A stretch of 10,583 nt of DNA from Clostridium grantii DSM 8605 (lineage in GTDB: Bacteria; Bacillota; Clostridia; Clostridiales; Clostridiaceae), in assembly GCF_900129965.1 (NCBI RefSeq), contig NZ_FQXM01000048.1, forward strand, positions 1-10,583. The letters are read 5' to 3'. Below are positions 6,220 to 10,583 of the stretch, in pieces (within the stretch, counting starts at the first letter, position 1; each line of letters begins with the position of its first letter). The notes under the pieces were generated by a model, which was given only the letters and a program-made list of their open reading frames with translations, ran no database searches and was not told the DNA's origin. Made by a program: the position numbers and the translations under genes.

Positions 6220-8296
6220 ATGATTAAAAAAAGGTGGATTTATTTATAATAAATTGTGTGAAAAAAATTGGGTATAATAATGGAGATGAATTTTTTGTTT
6301 ATGATGGAGAATTGTCATCTAACATAGAAGAGGAACTTAAAAACACTGATTTTAATGTAGAACAATTTAAAGTTGAACATTCAGAACTAGATAATCATAT
6401 AATCATTAAAGCAGGAGCAGGCAGCGGTAAAACTAAAGTAATGATTGATAGAGTGATGTATTTAAGACATTTTGATGATGATATAAAACTTTCTCAGATT
6501 GTTATGATAACATTTACAAATAAAGCGGCTATTCAAATTAAAGAAAAACTTAATGCTCGATTAGAGGCTTATTATAAGGTGACTAGAGATAGACGGTTTT
6601 TAGATTTGATGGACGAAATGACTTTGATGAAGGTAGATACCATACATTCTTAGGAAAAGATGTTTTAAATAAAATTGGACATGATATAGGGGTTTCTAAT
6701 AACACTTCTATAAGAAATTTCAAATATGAAAAGTTTAATATAATAGAAGATTTAATTAATGATTATAGCTATGAACACAAGGATAAATATGAAAAGTACA
6801 AGTTTATTCCTCAATATAAATTAATAAAAGCTATTCTTAAAGTGAATAATTTTATTTCTAATAAAAGTATAGTTAGTAATGAATTGAACTTTGGAGAAGA
6901 TTCCTTTGAATTTAATCATATGCTTGAATATCTGTTAAATGGTTTGGAAAAAAGATTAAGTAAGGTGAAGTTTGAAACTTCAGGTATAGAGATAAATGAT
7001 TTAGTTAGAAAACTGAAAAACCTTAAGAACCAGGATATAAGTAAAAACAAATTAGACTTAAGCTACATATTGATTGATGAGTTTCAAGATACTGATTCAA
7101 TTCAAGTAGAATTTTTATTGTGGTTAATTAATTATTCTGGCTGTTATGCAACAGTAGTAGGAGATATTAAACAAAGTATATATAGATTTAGAGGAGCAGA
7201 ATATACTGCTTTTAATGAATATACAAATAAGCTAATACAACAAGTAGATAAAAATGAGATAAAAAACTGTATTTTAGATAAAAACTACAGAAGTGAGGAA
7301 AATTTATTAAATAGCATAAATGATTTTTTTGTAAATGTAGGAGATAAAAAAGCTGATACAAATGACCAGCTAAAGTATTTTCAATTTAAAGAATCAGACA
7401 AATTAAAATCAATAATAAAAGGGAAAAGTGGACAAGGATTAAAAAGATTTTATGTTGATAATAGTGAAAGCAAATTTCAAGGTAAAATTGATTATATTAT
7501 TGATTTAATAGAAGAAATTAATTCTAATAAAATTAAAGATAATAGTAACAATGCTGAAAAAGAAAGCATCACTGTATTAGTTAGATCAAATGAAAATGTA
7601 GATAGAGTAGTTAAAGAATTAGAAAGAAACAGTATTCTATGTAAAACGGAGAAAAAAGGTGGTTTTTATAGAAGCATAGCTATAAAAGAGTTTTATGTAT
7701 TATTAAAAGCCTTATTATATCCAAATGTATCTTTATATCAGTATGCATTAAGCAACTCTTCTTATGGAGAGGGTATTTCAAATGATATTATTTTGGATGA
7801 TTTTTCAGTTAATAGAGATTACTTAAAAAGAATAGTAGAAGATACAGAAGTTTTTGAAATATTGAGAACTTATATAGAAGATTTAAAACACTATCCTACA
7901 TTAGAAGTATTAGAAAAAGTAGTTAAACAATTAGAACCATATAAAAAATATGGTATCAATTTTATGAAAGATAGAAAAAATCAAATAGATGATGATGAAG
8001 AATTGTTGAAAAAAGTAAAAACAATAATGATAAACATATTTATTAACGATAAAGATGGAAAAATACTTCTGGGATATTGTATTAGTTTAGATGAAAATCA
8101 GTTTAGCAATACTCATTATGAAAATAAAATAACTGAGGAAGAAAAAGAAATTATAGCAGAAGAAACACGATTACTTTATGTGGCTATAACTAGAGGTAAA
8201 AAATCAGTACACATGTATAATTCTAAATTGAGTTATGATAACGGAAGAATAAATACTTGGTCTAATTTGATTGCAAGGGGGAATGGAAATGTATGA
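6220..8296 (+). pseudogene. UvrD-family (superfamily 1) DNA helicase, two frameshifts
   Basis: A 3'-5' DNA helicase of the UvrD/Rep/AddA type, about 690 residues once two one-base shifts are repaired. AGGAGAG (6204-6210) precedes ATG 6220. The frame breaks at the A7 run 6225-6231 and again at TAG 6651-6653 (CATTCTTAGG; one extra T restores DTIHSLGKDVLNKIG). Motifs: I AGAGSGKT (about 6411-6434), Ia VMITFTNKAA, II LIDEFQDTDS (7067-7099), III VVGDIKQSIYRFRGAEY (about 7154-7204), IV LDKNYRSEENL (about 7277), VI EETRLLYVAITRGKK (about 8159-8203). Motif V (usually TIHxxKGLEF) is absent: the sequence goes from KTIMINIFIN straight to DKDGKILLGY, so a small in-frame deletion is likely. It overlaps the next gene's start by a few bases. 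Helicases of this type act in repair and in anti-phage systems. Confidence 0.75.
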
Positions 8297-9076
8297 TTTT
8301 TCTGTAGAAACTTATAATAATCCTAATGAGTATTTTAAAAATATAGAATATAAAGCTAATGAGTTACATGTTATGAGTACATCTTCCTATTCTATGCATT
8401 TGAAACTTTTATTAGGAAATGGAAAAGCTAAAAATAAAGTTTGGACATATAATGATTTTAGAAAATCCTTGAATCCAGAATTACATATGTCATTAACAGA
8501 AATAAAAATGAAAATAGCACTTCGTAAAATAATAGAAGAAACAGTAGAAGATAAAATACTTTGCAGTTTGCTAATTAATGATATTGAAGAAGTTTTCTCT
8601 TCTTGTAATTACTTAATGGAAATAGAAATGAATAAGTTAAAAATTGAAGAACTTATGCCTAAAGAAGAAAAAGCTTTTAGAAAAGTATATAATTTATTTT
8701 CCAATTTAGAATTTATTAAGGATTTGAGAAAAGATTATAAAGAAATAGATTATAAGAAAGTTATTGATAATTTAAATAAATGGTTTTTACAGATGTATAC
8801 AATGTAAAAGGCTTGGAATTTGATTATGTATTTTTACTTCAATTTGATAAATTTCATTATTCAAATAAAAAAGAGAAAGAAAAATTGGACAAGTACAATG
8901 ATGGAGGAGATATATCTAAAGATTTAGAGGATATTGATAATGATGAAAGAAAAAGACTTTATGTAGCCATGACAAGAGCAAAAACAAATTTAGAAATGAT
9001 GTATTTTCATAGCAGAGAAACAGCAGTATCTCCATTCTTTTATGATTTTGATGCGAAGGATTATGTTAGGAAATAA
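8289..9076 (+). pseudogene. Second UvrD-like protein, C-terminal motifs only, frameshifted
   Basis: AAGGGGG at 8275-8281 lies 7 bases before ATG 8289, whose frame overlaps the end of the first helicase. The first part (VETYNNPNEYFKNIEYKANE, then SSYSMHLKLLLGNG and a helical stretch LINDIEEVFSSCNYLMEIEM) has no Walker A motif. The frame ends at TAA 8804-8806. A second frame carries motif V (DVYNVKGLEFDYVFLLQFDK, about 8792-8851) and motif VI (DERKRLYVAMTRAK, 8938-8979), ending at 9076. One extra A in the run at 8778-8780 joins them as NLNKMVFTDVYN. Motifs I to IV are missing, so either a large internal deletion occurred or this is an AddB-like partner with degenerate N-terminal motifs. Close coupling to the first helicase suggests the two products worked together. 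Confidence 0.6.
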
Positions 9077-9314
9077 AATAGTATTCAATATGTTAACGTA
9101 TATATAGACATACCGTACGTAAACTTAATTTATTTATGTATAAAATCTTAGGCTTTAAAAGTTTTGGACTTGAATAAATTAATAGTTGAAGGGGTATGGC
9201 TATAGATATGTGAGTTTCGTTTAGTACTACTGCATTGTGTTATAATAAGAGTAAATTTAGTTCTTAAAAAAGATATTTTGAATAAAGAAATTTATTTATG
9301 GAGGAGTGTTAAGT
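9077..9314. other. Intergenic region before the retropepsin pair
   Basis: About 240 bp, very A+T rich, with no supported gene. It contains a weak inverted repeat (GTTAACGTA near 9092 against TACGTAAAC near 9114) and, near its end, an extended -10 promoter at 9238-9246. No rho-independent terminator for the helicase genes is obvious. Confidence 0.5.
9238..9246 (+). promoter_or_regulatory. Extended -10 promoter for the retropepsin pair
   Basis: TGTTATAAT is a perfect extended -10 element (TGN followed by TATAAT) for the main sigma factor. No good -35 box lies 16-18 bases upstream, which extended -10 promoters can do without. Transcription would start about 9253 and leave a leader of about 60 bases before ATG 9315. 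It gives this pair a promoter independent of the helicases. Confidence 0.55.
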
Positions 9315-9575
9315 ATGAAATGGGAAGAAGCAAGAAATATATATATTAATAAATGGATATTATTTGAGGCTATCCAGGTACATTCGGAAAATGGCAAAAG
9401 AATTGTTGAAGAAATATCAGTTATAAATGCTTATGATATAGGAAAGGAAGCGCTTAAAGAGTATGCCGCAATACATAAAAAAGATAAAAGTAGAGAAATG
9501 TATGTTTATCACACCAAAAACCAAAGATTATCTATAGAAGAACGAACATGGATTGGAGTGAGAAATAATGATTAA
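9315..9575 (+). CDS. Small protein of unknown function paired with retropepsin, 86 aa
   Basis: An intact gene. GGAGGAG (9300-9306) precedes ATG 9315, which is preferred to the upstream GTG at 9306 because that lies inside the ribosome binding site. The protein begins MKWEEARNIYINKWILFEAI and continues with VHSENGKRIVEEISVINAYD, then a helix (IGKEALKEYAAIHKKD) and a REMYVYHTKNQRL strand, ending in TWIGVRNND. The order (IY..KWILFEAI...VIN.YDIGKEALKEY...) resembles small Firmicutes proteins encoded just before retropepsin-like proteases. No function is known to me. Its last 8 bases overlap the next gene, a sign of coupled translation. No membrane segment or signal peptide is seen. Confidence 0.75.
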   Translation: MKWEEARNIYINKWILFEAIQVHSENGKRIVEEISVINAYDIGKEALKEYAAIHKKDKSREMYVYHTKNQRLSIEERTWIGVRNND

Positions 9576-9954
9576 ACTTTATTTTAAGTATGGGCTTCCA
9601 TTTTGTAGCATTAAAGTAACATATAAGGGTAAGGAAATGCAATTAGATGATATACTTTTAGATACAGGTTCAGGAGGTACAGTTTTAAAAATGGAGAAAG
9701 TAGAGGATATAGGGATAACAATAGAGGAAGATGATGTAATTGAAACAATTTCTGGGGTGGGTGGTTCGGAATTTGTTTATAAAAAGTATTTGGATTCAAT
9801 AAGTTTAGGAGATTTAAATATTGATAATTTTAAAGTTGAAATAGGTGTAATGGACTATGGCTTTGACATAAATGGAATATTAGGAATGAATTTTTTGAAA
9901 TCAATAAAAGCAATAATTGATTTAGAGAGAATGGTAATTAAAAAAAGCTTATAA
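9568..9954 (+). CDS. Retropepsin-like aspartic protease, 128 aa
   Basis: An intact single-domain protease of clan AA. The catalytic motif is D32-T-G-S-G (in LLDTGSGGTVLKM), the flexible flap region is likely ISGVGGSEFV (61-70), and the second hydrophobic-Gly motif is INGILGMNFLKSI (101-113), where ILG packs below the active site. At 128 residues with one DTG motif it must act as a homodimer, like retroviral proteases. It is cytoplasmic: no signal peptide. It overlaps the upstream small gene by 8 bp, so the two are made together and the small protein is a likely substrate, partner or inhibitor; this is inference. The next feature is a palindromic site 86 bp downstream. Confidence 0.85.
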   Translation: MIKLYFKYGLPFCSIKVTYKGKEMQLDDILLDTGSGGTVLKMEKVEDIGITIEEDDVIETISGVGGSEFVYKKYLDSISLGDLNIDNFKVEIGVMDYGFDINGILGMNFLKSIKAIIDLERMVIKKSL

Positions 9955-10040
9955 ATTTTTAATTCTATGAAAAGTTATTTATAAATTACTACAAATAATA
10001 TTGACAATTTAAATATATTAATGACAAGCTATATGTAATT
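9955..10040. other. Spacer between protease gene and palindromic site
   Basis: An 86-bp A+T-rich spacer with no gene. TTGACA at 10001-10006 is a perfect -35 box, but no -10 box lies 16-18 bases later, so I do not call a promoter. No terminator hairpin is seen here apart from the palindromic site that follows. Confidence 0.4.
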
Positions 10041-10121
10041 AGCAAGCTCAATCTAAAGATTTAGCAAAAACCCCAGGGGTGCTTATTTTTATATTTATGT
10101 AAAAATATTCTAATTGTGCCT
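10041..10121 (+). repeat. Palindromic cassette-boundary site 6 (81 bp)
   Basis: The element starts AGCAAG and its right half (from ACCCCAGGGG to the end) is clearly homologous to the right half of the site at 4004-4102. Its end GTGCCT corresponds to GTTGCT there with changes, so the terminal pairing is weaker than at the other sites. Internal stems include CTAAAGATTTAG, ACCCCAGGGGT and TTTTTATATTTATGTAAAAA. Taking the end at 10121, it is 81 bp. A 5'-truncated gene follows at once, and the GTG at 10116 inside the site can serve as its first possible start. Confidence 0.75.
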
Positions 10122-10334
10122 ATTATAAATCCAGTTGTATTAAATAAAGAAAAGATTTATGAAACTGAAGAGAGTTGTTTATCTTTAATTGGCTTTAGAA
10201 AAACAAAGCGATATGAAAAGATAGAAGTGGAGTATCTTGATAGAAATTTTAAGAAGCAAAAGAAAGTGTTTACTGGATTTACAGCACAAATAATTCAACA
10301 TGAAATGGATCATTTTGAAGGTATAATAATTTAA
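10116..10334 (+). pseudogene. Peptide deformylase, C-terminal half
   Basis: This is the C-terminal half (about 72 residues) of a peptide deformylase, the enzyme that removes the formyl group from nascent proteins. It keeps two of the three conserved motifs: ESCLS (family EGCLS; metal-binding Cys 21) and QHEMDH (HExxH; His 62, Glu 63, His 66). The first motif (GxGLAAxQ), which forms part of the active site, is missing with the first 70-80 residues, so it should be inactive. Coding begins at the end of the palindromic site as PIINPVVLNKEK, with only the GTG from within the site and no ribosome binding site. The end (FEGIII) is natural for the family. The intact deformylase is presumably elsewhere in the genome. 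Confidence 0.8.
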
Positions 10335-10514
10335 TTGAATAATTAAAATATGACGTAATTATTGCCTAGGGTCATTGAGAATCATGTGAGTTTGATAAGT
10401 GAGGTTTTCCTCTGATCATAAATTAATAATGATTAGGGATACTGTTATTTAGAAACATAGTATATACTTGATTTGAAGAGGAACAGGTATTTAAAAAAGA
10501 AAGAGAGCGAAAAA
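10335..10514. other. Intergenic region before the repeated small gene
   Basis: About 180 bp after the deformylase fragment. No gene is supported. GAGGTTTTCCTC at 10401-10412 is a 4-bp stem with a T4 loop, too weak to call a terminator. Weak -10-like TATACT is at 10463-10468 without a matching -35. The GA-rich stretch at 10499-10508 is the likely ribosome binding site for the ATG at 10515. Confidence 0.4.
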
Positions 10515-10583
10515 ATGGAAAAGTTTTTTAAAGCAATAGAGGAAAAGATAAGAAAGTCAGGATATCCTGGAGAAGTCAGTGGC
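10510..10583. repeat. Terminal direct repeat, right copy
   Basis: Identical to positions 1-74 over all 74 bases, up to the last base of the window. It contains ATG 10515 and the first 23 codons of the small acidic protein gene, cut by the window end. In a circular reading this is the same gene as 6-266; in a linear reading it is a second copy whose remainder lies outside. Confidence 0.95.

Noticed and set aside
9611..9799. Minus-strand reading frame opposite the retropepsin gene
   Set aside because: It is antisense to an intact protease gene with clear catalytic motifs, and shows no start signal.
10001..10006. TTGACA as the -35 box of a promoter for the deformylase fragment
   Set aside because: No -10 box lies 16-18 bases downstream; the nearest TATATG is 23 bases away.
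369..10121. Classical integron attC sites
   Set aside because: Layout and folding agree, but the core GTTGCT does not fit GTTRRRY and no IntI is seen, so I describe the sites as attC-like only.
369..10121. CRISPR array
   Set aside because: The repeats are hundreds to thousands of bases apart and vary in sequence; no regular spacers exist.
10393..10418. Terminator after the deformylase fragment
   Set aside because: The stem GAGG/CCTC is only 4 bp with a T4 loop and no following T tract.

Overview
This is a low-GC, AT-rich stretch with strong GGAGG-type ribosome binding sites and gene families typical of Clostridium and related Firmicutes (a DUF2691-like protein, small Sm-like and retropepsin-like proteins, a clostridial IS91-type element). 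Nearly every gene is on the + strand; the one exception is a decayed IS91-like element. There are no rRNA or tRNA genes, no CRISPR array, and no replication gene that I can recognise. The first 74 bases recur exactly as the last 74, so the sequence may be a circular contig of 10,509 bp, or it may be bounded by a duplicated gene.

The dominant structure is a series of imperfect palindromes, all in the same orientation, that cut the window into units. Five are clear: 369-449, 4004-4102, 4377-4457, 5730-5810 and 10041-10121. A sixth (1550-1648) is likely. They begin with (A/G)GCAA and mostly end with TTGCT. With those ends, four measure exactly 81 bp and the 4004 copy (and probably the 1550 copy) 99 bp. 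Sequences between the ends vary, but nested inverted repeats are kept. This layout resembles integron attC sites in a cassette array, although the core does not match the classical GTTRRRY. No integron integrase is visible.

The units, in order, are as follows. (1) From the end of the 10041 site, across the join if circular: a 5'-truncated peptide deformylase and a small unknown gene (6-266). (2) 450-1549: the tail of an unknown gene, a DUF2691-like gene and a small unknown gene. (3) 1649-4003: a decayed IS91-like element (transposase and tyrosine recombinase, - strand), a short gene tail, and a MotA/TolQ/ExbB channel protein that resembles ZorA of the Zorya anti-phage system, cut off in its tail. 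(4) 4103-4376: an immunity-protein-like pseudogene. (5) 4458-5729: the tail of an FAD oxidoreductase, an intact NapH-like polyferredoxin, a gene tail and a small Sm-like gene. (6) 5811-10040: the tail of an unknown gene, two UvrD-family helicase genes with frameshifts, and an intact pair consisting of a small unknown protein and a retropepsin-like aspartic protease.

Two patterns affect how the genes are read. First, five of the six sites are followed at once by a gene lacking its 5' end, and the coding sequence on the two sides of a site is unrelated. The sites are therefore recombination junctions rather than simple insertions. Second, six frameshifts can each be repaired by adding one base to an A or T run, which suggests either slippage decay or homopolymer under-calling in the assembly. 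The helicases and the ZorA-like gene may be less broken in reality than they look here. The window reads as a store of defence-related, immunity-related and accessory gene pieces, not as one intact pathway.
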